Positions 1-5,969 are shown, counted from the first letter of the stretch. The stretch: 6,147 bases of DNA from an uncultured Acidimicrobiaceae bacterium (GCA_937868025.1 CALMLJ010000132.1:1-6147), one strand, 5' to 3'. Notes: generated by a model from the letters alone, not told the origin. A program made the numbers and translations.

Positions 1-230
1 CCCAGTTCGTCGACCCGCACGGCTCGGCGCCGCAACTGCAGCTCGTGGTGCTCGGAGGAATCTGCCTCGTCATCGCGCTGCTCAGCGACTCGATCTGGGC
101 GCTCGCTGCCGGCTCGGCCCGCGCCTGGTTCGGCAAGCGTCCCGAGCGCCTGGCGACCGTCGGTGGCGTCGGCGGTCTCGTCACCATCGGCCTCGGCGTC
201 CGCCTCGCCCTCACCGGGCGCCACGACTGA
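1..230 (+). CDS. LysE/RhtB-family amino-acid exporter, C-terminal fragment
   Basis: Partial gene, open at the left window edge and read in the frame starting at base 3; it ends at the TGA at 228-230. About 75 residues are visible, starting QFVDPHGSAPQLQ. They contain a hydrophobic helix (LQLVVLGGICLVIALLSDSI), a short basic loop (ARAWFGKRPERL) and a final glycine-rich helix (GGVGGLVTIGLGVRLAL). The 'PQFVDP' opening, the 'LLSDSIWALAAG' helix and the glycine-rich last helix are the usual C-terminal pattern of LysE/RhtB translocators, inner-membrane exporters of amino acids or their derivatives driven by the proton gradient. The substrate cannot be read from this part. An internal ATG-like start at 45 is not credible because the family homology runs through it. 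The gene converges on the minus-strand cluster and is probably functionally unrelated to it. Confidence 0.85.
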   Translation, partial: QFVDPHGSAPQLQLVVLGGICLVIALLSDSIWALAAGSARAWFGKRPERLATVGGVGGLVTIGLGVRLALTGRHD

Positions 231-235
231 GGTTC

Positions 236-270
236 GAACCCCAGCGCACGCGCGCCGTGCGCTCCGGTTC
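236..270. terminator. Inverted repeat between convergent genes, candidate bidirectional terminator
   Basis: The repeat has three parts: an outer 5-bp stem (GAACC at 236-240 with GGTTC at 266-270), a symmetrical CC/CC internal loop, and a perfect 8-bp inner stem (AGCGCACG at 243-250 with CGTGCGCT at 256-263). The apical loop is CGCGC. It starts 5 bp past the stop of the exporter and lies 64 bp past the stop of the converging transporter gene, where a shared terminator would be expected. There is no T-tract on either side, so an intrinsic terminator of the classical type is not proven; many high-GC actinobacterial terminators lack strong T-tracts. The first part also forms the 10-bp palindrome GGTTCGAACC at 231-240. 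Confidence 0.5.
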
Positions 271-333
271 ACACCTCGAGCGCGTCAAGCCAGTCGACCA
301 CGGCCTGTCGGTTCTCGATCGAGTTCTCGCGAG

Positions 334-2061
334 TCAGTACTGCAGGGCGGCTCGCAGCGCGATGTAGACGCCGCCGGCGACGACGAGTGCGGCGGTCACG
401 ACGGGCATGATCGCCAGCCGCTTCGACCAGTCGGCGCCGCGCCGGGTGCTGAGATAGCGGTCGAGGCGATTGCGGATGCGGAGCAGCAGCAGGCCGGCCG
501 CGACGAGCGACACCGCCATTCCCACCCCGTAGGCGATCACGAGCGCCACACCGAACCACGTCCGCCCGAGGGCGATCGCGCCGAGCAGAACGAGCAGTGC
601 GGACGGGCTCGGCACCATGCCACCCGCGAACCCCATGCCGATCAGCGACTTCCAGCTCACCGACTGGCCCGGGTCGGGGTGGGTGTGGGAGTGCGGCCCG
701 TGCGAATGCGGGTGCGGGTGCGGGTGGTCGAACTCCTCCGGTTTTGCGGGAAGTTGTCCCCGGGGGGCGGGCACAACTTCCCGCGAAACCCGGGGGGCGG
801 GCCGTGTCGGCCGCGACCCGGGCCCGACGCCGACGCCGATCACCGCGCCGATCCCAACGAGGTGGCGCGCCGGCGTCGCGGCAGGTGCCGACGTCGGCGA
901 CATCGCCAGCGTGGTCGGGCGATGTTCCGGATCGTGGGGATGGGAGTGGCCGATGTTGCCGGAGTACCCGGTGGTACGGGCGGCCCGCGCCCGGCGCAGC
1001 ATCGACAGTCCGATCGACGCCACCAGCAGCCCACTGATGGCACCGAGAATCGGATAGAGGCGCTCGGGCGCAACGACGGTGGTGACGGTCAGCACCGTGC
1101 CCAACACCAACACGCCGGCAGTGTGCGTCGCCGTCACCGTGGCGCACAGGGCAAGCGCCTGGCGTCCGCTCCCCTCGCCGCCGAGCAGGTAGGCCGCCAT
1201 CACCGTCTTGCCGTGACCGGGAGCCAGCGCGTGCAGCGATCCCAGCACGATGGCGAGCACCAGCCCGGCCAGCGCAACGCCGAGCGTCAGCCGCTCCTTG
1301 GAGACCAGGTCGGTGAAGGACTCGCTGGCGCGATCGACGCCCGGGAGGGCCGACACGCTGCCGGCCGAGACGTGTCGGCCACCGGCCGCAGTCGTACCGT
1401 CGTCGGTCGACCCGCCGGGCGACGACCTGAACGACGCGTTCCGCATGTCGGGTGGCGCCGCCAGCTGGTCGGCCGGGTACGAGCGGAGCTGATCGGAGGT
1501 GCTCGCGGTCGGGGGCGCTCCCGTCGAGAACGTGACGCCGTCGCCGGTCGCCGTGATCTCGTGCCAACCGATGCGATCACCGATCCACTCGTTGCGGACG
1601 GCGATGTCCGTCTCGTCGGCGCTCAGGTCGGCCGGCGCCGACAACGAACAATCCACCCGAAGCGTCCGCAGGCCTGCCGCTCCCCCGGCGTACGCCGCGG
1701 TGCTCGACGTGACGGCGAACGTGAGCCGTTCACCACCGACCGTCGCCCGGACGCCGGCAGCGACGTCGTCGCAGGTGCTGGCTGCGTACCGCGTCAGCCC
1801 GTCGGACTCGATGATGCCCGCAGCCCGAACCGTCGGGATCTCCGCCTCGTCGATCGCGTACTCGAGGTCCACACGATCCGGCATCAGTCGGAGTGCCACC
1901 GCCGTGTTGGTCGTGAAGTTGCCGAGTGGGTGAGCGGACGCCGCCGGCGCAAGGAACACGCTCGCCACGACGGCGACCATCATTCCCGCGCCGACGACGC
2001 CTGCCTTCCTCCGCCACCCGACCGTGCGCCCGCTCAGGCACCCGAACCGTCGCCCGCTCAT
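334..2061 (-). CDS. NicO/RcnA-like nickel/cobalt transporter with extracytoplasmic domain and His-rich loop
   Basis: 575-aa membrane protein, probably moving Ni2+ or Co2+ across the cytoplasmic membrane. A signal peptide occupies residues 1-43 (AASA|HPLGN), so the mature protein begins with a histidine. A large extracytoplasmic region follows (about 44-250), with C97 and C138 as a possible disulfide. The first helix (about 259-276) runs into HALAPGHGKT at 277-286, the metal-binding signature of the NicO/RcnA family, and differs from the HX4DH motif of NiCoT permeases. Further helices lie at about 301-330, 335-355, 472-500, 503-528 and 550-570; ATHTAG at 311-316 and GGMVPSPSALLVLLGAI at 480-496 also fit NicO. 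The loop at about 357-470 is His-rich (371-380 and 446-461). The start at 2061 is preferred to an upstream alternative because it overlaps the stop of the TPR gene as ATGA. Residues 424-441 come from a palindromic element. Import versus export is not decidable from sequence. Confidence 0.85.
   Translation of the reverse strand: MSGRRFGCLSGRTVGWRRKAGVVGAGMMVAVVASVFLAPAASAHPLGNFTTNTAVALRLMPDRVDLEYAIDEAEIPTVRAAGIIESDGLTRYAASTCDDVAAGVRATVGGERLTFAVTSSTAAYAGGAAGLRTLRVDCSLSAPADLSADETDIAVRNEWIGDRIGWHEITATGDGVTFSTGAPPTASTSDQLRSYPADQLAAPPDMRNASFRSSPGGSTDDGTTAAGGRHVSAGSVSALPGVDRASESFTDLVSKERLTLGVALAGLVLAIVLGSLHALAPGHGKTVMAAYLLGGEGSGRQALALCATVTATHTAGVLVLGTVLTVTTVVAPERLYPILGAISGLLVASIGLSMLRRARAARTTGYSGNIGHSHPHDPEHRPTTLAMSPTSAPAATPARHLVGIGAVIGVGVGPGSRPTRPAPRVSREVVPAPRGQLPAKPEEFDHPHPHPHSHGPHSHTHPDPGQSVSWKSLIGMGFAGGMVPSPSALLVLLGAIALGRTWFGVALVIAYGVGMAVSLVAAGLLLLRIRNRLDRYLSTRRGADWSKRLAIMPVVTAALVVAGGVYIALRAALQY
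740..790. repeat. 51-bp palindromic element inside the transporter coding sequence
   Basis: Bases 740-762 and 768-790 are inverted repeats of 23 bp around a GGGGG loop. Only 758/772 mismatches (C/C), and 745/785 is a T/G pair; the core arm is GCGGGAAGTTGT against ACAACTTCCCGC. The length is exactly 17 codons, so the reading frame of the transporter is kept, and the element encodes about residues 424-441 (R-V-S-R-E-V-V ... L-P-A-K-P) in the His-rich loop. Part of the right arm continues as a direct repeat: CCCGGGGGGCGGGC occurs at 759-772 and again at 789-802, 30 bp apart. The arrangement resembles small palindromic or REP-like intragenic elements. I see no second copy in the window. Confidence 0.75.
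2058..2061 (-). other. ATGA stop/start overlap, translational coupling
   Basis: The TGA stop of the TPR gene (2060-2058) and the ATG of the transporter gene (2061-2059) share the tetranucleotide ATGA. This overlap is typical of translationally coupled operon partners. It decides the transporter start and shows that the TPR protein and the permease are made from one transcript. Confidence 0.85.
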
Positions 2062-3443
2062 GAGCCCGCTCCTGCCGGCCACGTCACGCCCAACCTCGAT
2101 GCCAGCGCTCTCGCCTCGGGTTGCAGCCCCACCGAGAACCACGGGTTCCGGGCGACCACCTGGTCGAGATGGTCCCGCGCCGCGACCGGGTCGCCGGCGG
2201 CATCGAGGATCGCGGCGGCATGGAAGTGGAGCAGCGGGTCGACGGTGCCGAGGCGTAGCGCGGCGTCCAACGACGTCCGTGCCCCGCCGATGTCGCCGGC
2301 CCGGTAGAGCGTCCAGGCCAGAGCATCGGCACCGTAGACCGTCGGCCGGTCGACGACGGCCTGCCGGGCCCGGGCGACCAACTCCGGCGTTGACGGCGAG
2401 TGGTCGGCCTCGAAGAGCGCGAGGTCGAGATCGACATCGACTCCGGCGTCGGCCTGCAGTCGGGCCAACGCCCGGACGAGGTCGAACGAGCCGGCGGCGG
2501 CGGCGCTGTCACCGGTCGATTCCTGGAGCTCGCCCAACAACGTCGCCGCTGCCGGGACGGGCGTGCGCTCCACGAACTCCGCCAAGAACTCGATCGCCTC
2601 GTCGGGCCGGCCGTCGGCAGCGAGAACACGCGCGTGACCGACGGTGGCGATCGGGTGCCGTGGTTCCAGCGCAAGCGCGTCCAGGTAAGCGACGGCGGCG
2701 GCCTCGCGGTCTCCCTGTCCCCAGAGGAGGTCGCCGTCGTACGCAGCGAGCGTGGCTTGCTGGAATGCTCCGGCCCCAGCGACGGCCTGGCGGGCCTCGG
2801 CCATCGCCGACCGGGCGCCCGTGATGTCACCGTGGAGCTCGCGGAGGTAGGACACGCGTGAGAGCACGGGCGCGCCGGGCTTGCGGTTGGCGAACGTCTG
2901 CAAGGTCCGGGCGGCGTCGTCGTAGCGGCCCTGCTCGACCTGGGCGTCGACGAGCACCGCGAGGGCCCCCGAGTGGTAGCCGTCCGCATCGACGGCGCGC
3001 TGTGCGAGCGCTGCGGCGTCGGAGAAGTGGTGGAGCGACGCGGCGAGAGCCGCCTTCGCCGCGAGCGTGGCGGGGGCGTCGGGCGCGAGCGCCGAGGCCC
3101 GGTCGGCCGCCGCGGTCGCCCGACCGTAGAAACTGGGGTCGAGCGTCTGCGCCGCGCGCTGCACATAGACCTGGGTCAGTTCCTGCCAGGCCGTGGCGTC
3201 ACCGGGATCGCGTTGCGTCGCCAGCTCGAGTTCGCCCGCAGTCTCGGCGAGCGTCCGGGCGGCCGGGCCCGCACCGGCGCCGGTGGCAGCACCCGACGGA
3301 GTCGACTCGTCGGAGGCGGTGAAGCGGTCGACACCGATGCCGACGATCGCCACCGCGACCATCGCCCACAGGAGTCGTTCGAGATGCCGGCCCCAGCCGA
3401 AGCGACGACGCTTCGTCGGGGAGTCATCGAGGAGGATCGTCAT
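2058..3443 (-). CDS. Membrane-anchored tetratricopeptide-repeat protein
   Basis: 461-aa protein of unknown specific role. A basic N-terminus (KRRRFGWGRH at 11-20) precedes one hydrophobic segment (about 24-40, LLWAMVAVAIVGIGVDR), which should anchor it with the bulk outside the cytoplasm. A low-complexity Ala/Gly/Ser linker (about 42-62) follows. The rest is alpha-helical TPR-like repeats: helix pairs at about 64-95, 105-138, 141-172, 174-206, 228-260 and 264-292, and a C-terminal set at about 355-432. The C-terminal part (ALFEADH, ADALAWTLYRAGD, ALRLGTVDPLLHFHAA) matches a recurrent actinobacterial TPR protein type as I know it. TPRs usually bind partner proteins. ATG at 3443 is chosen over a TTG at 3521 because the charged-then-hydrophobic N-terminus begins there; the ribosome site is weak. 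It overlaps the transporter gene and lies 113 bp downstream of DUF4331, which makes a scaffold or assembly role for these envelope proteins plausible (inference). Confidence 0.8.
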   Translation of the reverse strand: MTILLDDSPTKRRRFGWGRHLERLLWAMVAVAIVGIGVDRFTASDESTPSGAATGAGAGPAARTLAETAGELELATQRDPGDATAWQELTQVYVQRAAQTLDPSFYGRATAAADRASALAPDAPATLAAKAALAASLHHFSDAAALAQRAVDADGYHSGALAVLVDAQVEQGRYDDAARTLQTFANRKPGAPVLSRVSYLRELHGDITGARSAMAEARQAVAGAGAFQQATLAAYDGDLLWGQGDREAAAVAYLDALALEPRHPIATVGHARVLAADGRPDEAIEFLAEFVERTPVPAAATLLGELQESTGDSAAAAGSFDLVRALARLQADAGVDVDLDLALFEADHSPSTPELVARARQAVVDRPTVYGADALAWTLYRAGDIGGARTSLDAALRLGTVDPLLHFHAAAILDAAGDPVAARDHLDQVVARNPWFSVGLQPEARALASRLGVTWPAGAGS

Positions 3444-3494
3444 GGTTGCTCGTCTCGGGAGGCTCGGTCGGATCTGCGGAGGGCAGGAAGGCGC

Positions 3495-3539
3495 CGGCCC
3501 CCACCGCCGCGCCTCACACAACGCGACGGAAGGGGGCCG
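3495..3539. terminator. GC-rich stem-loop between DUF4331 and TPR genes
   Basis: CGGCCCCC at 3495-3502 pairs perfectly with GGGGGCCG at 3532-3539. Inside this, CCGCCGCG at 3504-3511 pairs with CGCGACGG at 3522-3529 with one mismatch, leaving a 10-nt loop (3512-3521). It lies 17 bp past the DUF4331 stop and about 50 bp before the TPR start. It has no T-tract, so it could be a partial terminator, an mRNA-stabilising 3' structure for the abundant secreted-protein message, or a processing site. The function is inferred. Confidence 0.4.
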
Positions 3540-3556
3540 AGGCCCGATGGGAACCG

Positions 3557-4927
3557 CTACTCGCCGTAGCCCGACCAGGGGCTGGCGACGTAGGGGAAGG
3601 AGCCGCTGAACGGCTTGTCATTGGCATCGACGCCGTCACCCAGCAAGTTGTTGGGCGCGACGTTGAACTCCGGCGTGAACGGGGTGGCCCCGGCCACGGC
3701 CCGGATCTCGGTGTCGATGACGTCGTCGGTCAGGAACCGCCCGTTGGGGAAGGCGCTGGCCGTCGTGGTGTTCAAGCGCAACATCTCGGCCGGCTTGACG
3801 TTGATGGGCTTGTTCACGCCCGGGATGCCGGTGAGGAAGATGGTCGCGAGATCCTCACGACCACCGGTGCCGAGACCGGCGTTGACCTCCGTCGGCGTCT
3901 TCACCCCCGGGTACAGAACGGGAATGAGCGCTCCGAGCTCCGGCTTGAGCACCGCCGGCAGGTACTGAGCGTCCTGCGTGGGGCTCGAACCGTTGAAACG
4001 GTCCTTGGTCCCGATCGGCACCACGACCTCGTTGACCAGCGGGTTGCCCAGGCGGGACACCTGGATCCACGGGCCGATCTGGAACGGTGCACCCTGATCG
4101 CTCAGCACCTTGATGAAGCGCCGTTCGGTCGTCGCATACACACCGACCACGGGGTCGGCGCCGACGACGCGGGCCTTCGGGACCTGGAGCGCGATGGTGT
4201 GGACGTTCTTCCCTGCCACATCGTCACGACCGGGGGCCGTCGGCAGCGGCACGAGGTGCGCGCTGTTGAACGGACGGAGGCCACCGAGATCGAAGATCGC
4301 GCCCAGGTCGGCGAAGAACGGATCGTCCCTCGGGCCTGCGAACGTCTTGATGCCGTTGCCGATGTCGCGGACGCCGGCGGAACCGAGGTTGGCCTCGTAG
4401 TCCGGCGTCGATCGTGCACCGACGTTCGCCGGGGTCACGGGGAGGTTCTGTCCGAGCGTGCGGGTCTTGGGATAGCCCCCGCCGCGGAAGTCGACCTCGG
4501 TCACCGAGTACACCTGCTTCACGTTCAGATCCGGGTCGTTGATGGAGGTGACCTGGTTCGTGTTGTAGAGGAACGTGTTGGGGTTGGCGACCTTGGTCGT
4601 GAAGCGGAACTGGTACTCGAAGTCCCGGTTGGAGTCACCGTTGGTGTCCAGGTTGAACTTGTAGAGCACGTCGTCACCGAACCGGAAGAAGTTCGGCCCG
4701 CCGGCCGGATCCTCGAACGGGATGGCGTTCATGACGAACGTCAGGCTGTCGGGTCGGTCGGGACTGACGAAGGCGTACAGGTCGGTGAGGTCGGCGACCG
4801 GGTCCTGGGAGATGAGCGGTGCCTCACGGTGGCTGGATGCCCCCACCGCTCCCCCCGGTCCGGCGAGGACCAATCCTCCGAGTGCGACCGCAGCGAGGCT
4901 GCTCCGCACCTTGCGTTGTGGCGTCAT
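3557..4927 (-). CDS. Secreted DUF4331 protein
   Basis: 456-aa exported protein. A signal peptide spans residues 1-30 (MTPQRKVRSS basic region, hydrophobic core, VGA|SSHREAP). The SSHREAP at the mature N-terminus is the hallmark of DUF4331 (PF14224). Other family features are DLTDLYAFVSP (46-56), FAGPRDDPFFADLGAIFDL (196-214) and the C-terminal PNGRFLTDDVIDTEIRAVAG (394-413), then LGDGVDANDKPFSGSFPYVA (429-448). Residues 94-102 (DTNGDSNRD) look like a short calcium-binding Asp/Asn loop. No cysteine is visible. No biochemical function is established for the family; a metal- or ligand-binding envelope role is only a guess. The start is ATG at 4927 with an AAGGAG ribosome site 7 nt upstream; the reading frame extends further upstream but without signal-peptide character. 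It stops at TAG (3559-3557). It lies between the lipoprotein gene (132-bp gap) and the TPR gene (113-bp gap). Confidence 0.92.
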   Translation of the reverse strand: MTPQRKVRSSLAAVALGGLVLAGPGGAVGASSHREAPLISQDPVADLTDLYAFVSPDRPDSLTFVMNAIPFEDPAGGPNFFRFGDDVLYKFNLDTNGDSNRDFEYQFRFTTKVANPNTFLYNTNQVTSINDPDLNVKQVYSVTEVDFRGGGYPKTRTLGQNLPVTPANVGARSTPDYEANLGSAGVRDIGNGIKTFAGPRDDPFFADLGAIFDLGGLRPFNSAHLVPLPTAPGRDDVAGKNVHTIALQVPKARVVGADPVVGVYATTERRFIKVLSDQGAPFQIGPWIQVSRLGNPLVNEVVVPIGTKDRFNGSSPTQDAQYLPAVLKPELGALIPVLYPGVKTPTEVNAGLGTGGREDLATIFLTGIPGVNKPINVKPAEMLRLNTTTASAFPNGRFLTDDVIDTEIRAVAGATPFTPEFNVAPNNLLGDGVDANDKPFSGSFPYVASPWSGYGE

Positions 4928-4934
4928 GACTGTT

Positions 4935-4940
4935 CTCCTT
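4935..4940 (-). promoter_or_regulatory. Strong Shine-Dalgarno site of the DUF4331 gene
   Basis: AAGGAG on the minus strand, 7 nt before the ATG at 4927. It decides the DUF4331 start. It is the only clear ribosome site in the cluster; the lipoprotein and TPR starts have weak ones, suggesting DUF4331 is the most highly translated product. Confidence 0.85.
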
Positions 4941-4947
4941 GGTTTCC

Positions 4948-4964
4948 GGATCGGGGTTCCGACC
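4948..4964. promoter_or_regulatory. Near-palindromic GGATCGGGG motif, copy B
   Basis: GGATCGGGGTTCCGACC on the plus strand, lying 7 bp upstream of the DUF4331 Shine-Dalgarno site. It shares GGATCGGGG and TTCCGA with copy A upstream of the lipoprotein gene, and both are preceded by CC. On the transcript it can form a short bulged hairpin next to the ribosome site. It could be an operator or an RNA-level control; this is inferred from repetition only. Confidence 0.4.
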
Positions 4965-5015
4965 GCTGGGCTCACTGGTGCTCCACGTCTGTCGCGGCAC
5001 GGCGCACCGCTCGAC

Positions 5016-5033
5016 GGATCGGACCCCCGATCC
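5016..5033. promoter_or_regulatory. Perfect inverted repeat, copy C of the GGATCGG motif
   Basis: GGATCGG (5016-5022), a 4-bp spacer, then CCGATCC (5027-5033). Read on the minus strand it is GGATCGGGGGTCCGATCC, close to copies A and B. It begins 26 bp after the lipoprotein stop and lies 88 bp before the DUF4331 start, so it could be an operator in the DUF4331 promoter region or a terminator hairpin for the lipoprotein message. No T-tract follows. Confidence 0.4.
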
Positions 5034-5059
5034 CCCCAGCGCAACGCCGCGCCTCGCGG

Positions 5060-5911
5060 CTACGGCGTCGTGGCCACCACCCCCACCACGACCCACTCGT
5101 CGCCGAACGGCACGACGACGGCGTCGAAGTCGACGGGGCCGGTCACTCCGACGACCCGCGCCCAGTTGGCGGCCTCGGGCCCGAACGCGTTGGTGACGAT
5201 CTCGGGAGTCGCCCACCGATCGAGCTCGATGACCGTGCCCGGGATGAACGTTCCGTCCTCCTTCGCCAACTCGTCAGCGAGTTCCGGCTGGCCGAGCAGC
5301 GATCCGACGTAGCCCACCGGCGGATCGTCGTTCCTCAACTGCCGCAGCCACGTCGCGACGCCAGCGCCGGCGGTCTCCTCGCCGGGGTAGTGCGACTCGA
5401 TCTTGGTCCCGATGCGATCGATGACGAAACCGCCGGCCTCCTCCGTCGTGGCCCAGTTGATGCGGGCCGACCCGGCGATCACGCCGACGGTCTCGTCGAC
5501 GCGAGGCTCGAACTTCGTCTCGGTCACGACCGGCTGCCCCGCCGTCGACACGACGGAGTAGGCCGTGGCGCGGGGCGACACCGAGTGTTGCTCACGCCAG
5601 GTCTCGGCCGAGCCGATATCGGTGCGGTCCTCGCTCGAGAGGAGCGCGAACGACTCCTCGAAGCGACCGCCGATCTCGGCGTCCAGGTACGCCCGAACCG
5701 CTGCCTCGGCGGAGACGGCCGGACGCTGGGGGTCGATCGGAGTCGTCGCCACCACGGCATCGTTGACACCATCGGCCGCGGGAACCGGAGTGGCGTTTCT
5801 GCTCGGCTCCCGGCGTGGGGCGTCGGACCGTTCGCCTCCCCCGCACGCGGTCACTCCGAGGGTGAGGGCGAGTCCGGCGGTGAGTACGGTCCTGGTCCAC
5901 TGGCGCTGCAT
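5060..5911 (-). CDS. Lipoprotein of unknown function
   Basis: 283-aa protein that I do not recognise as a named family. It has a lipoprotein signal peptide: QRQWTR, a hydrophobic core, then lipobox V20-T21-A22-C23, so C23 should be lipidated and the protein anchored on the outer face of the membrane. A Gly/Ser/Pro-rich flexible linker spans about 24-65. Residues 66-175 (AEAAVRAYLDAEIGGRFEESFALLSSEDR, then alternating strand-like segments ending VIDRIGTKIESHY) look like an NTF2-like/DUF4878-type alpha+beta fold; this is a shape-based guess. After a helical stretch (about 183-220), the C-terminus (about 250-281) has two beta-like segments ending DEWVVVGVVATTP. The ATG at 5911 is chosen because the signal peptide starts there, though I see no good ribosome site. 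It lies 93 bp after the ABC permease gene and 132 bp before DUF4331, flanked on both sides by the GGATCGG motif. It could be a substrate-binding or sensing accessory protein. Confidence 0.75.
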   Translation of the reverse strand: MQRQWTRTVLTAGLALTLGVTACGGGERSDAPRREPSRNATPVPAADGVNDAVVATTPIDPQRPAVSAEAAVRAYLDAEIGGRFEESFALLSSEDRTDIGSAETWREQHSVSPRATAYSVVSTAGQPVVTETKFEPRVDETVGVIAGSARINWATTEEAGGFVIDRIGTKIESHYPGEETAGAGVATWLRQLRNDDPPVGYVGSLLGQPELADELAKEDGTFIPGTVIELDRWATPEIVTNAFGPEAANWARVVGVTGPVDFDAVVVPFGDEWVVVGVVATTP

Positions 5912-5929
5912 GCAGGTGGTTCGGGGCCG

Positions 5930-5969
5930 CCGATCGGACCGGATCGGGGAATTCCGATCACCGGATCGG
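5930..5969. promoter_or_regulatory. Candidate operator cluster upstream of the lipoprotein gene, copy A
   Basis: This 40-bp block contains four GATCGG half-sites: the palindrome CCGATCGG (5930-5937), GATCGG (5942-5947), its inverse CCGATC (5954-5959) and GATCGG (5964-5969). The central pair forms GATCGG-GGAATT-CCGATC, a perfect 6-bp inverted repeat. ACCGGATCGG also occurs as a direct repeat at 5938-5947 and 5960-5969, 22 bp apart, about two helical turns. The block lies 19-58 bp upstream of the lipoprotein start, suitable for a repressor or activator site. I cannot identify -35/-10 boxes with confidence. Confidence 0.45.

Noticed and set aside
231..250. GGTTCGAACCCC resembling a tRNA T-arm
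   Set aside because: No acceptor, anticodon or D-arm can be built around it, and there is no CCA end. It is better explained as part of the inverted repeat between convergent genes.
446..760. His-coding CAC/CAT-rich tract as a CRISPR or tandem repeat
   Set aside because: The irregular GTG/CGG-rich units around 670-730 encode the His-rich loop of the transporter. There is no regular repeat-spacer pattern.
269..1567. 432-codon minus-strand frame overlapping the transporter
   Set aside because: Shadow frame with Arg/Ala/Pro-rich composition. The other frame has signal peptide, helices and NicO motifs. Only its last 22 codons, past the transporter stop, look protein-like (see findings).
2062..2142. 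Upstream start giving a 602-aa transporter
   Set aside because: It would overlap the TPR coding sequence by about 85 bp and add residues with no signal-peptide logic. The ATGA-coupled start at 2061 gives a normal signal peptide.
163..2307. 714-codon open frame on the plus strand opposite the transporter gene
   Set aside because: Its product is Arg/His/Pro/Gly-rich low complexity with no domain. It is the antisense shadow of a well-supported transporter gene in GC-rich DNA.
2084..3166. 360-codon frame overlapping the TPR gene on the same strand
   Set aside because: Composed almost entirely of Arg/Ser/Pro/Thr. It is an out-of-frame reading of the TPR gene.
4955..4960. GGAACC on the minus strand as an ECF-sigma -35 box for DUF4331
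   Set aside because: A matching -10 box would fall on the ribosome site, leaving no room for an mRNA leader. The sequence is better explained by the repeated GGATCGGGG motif.
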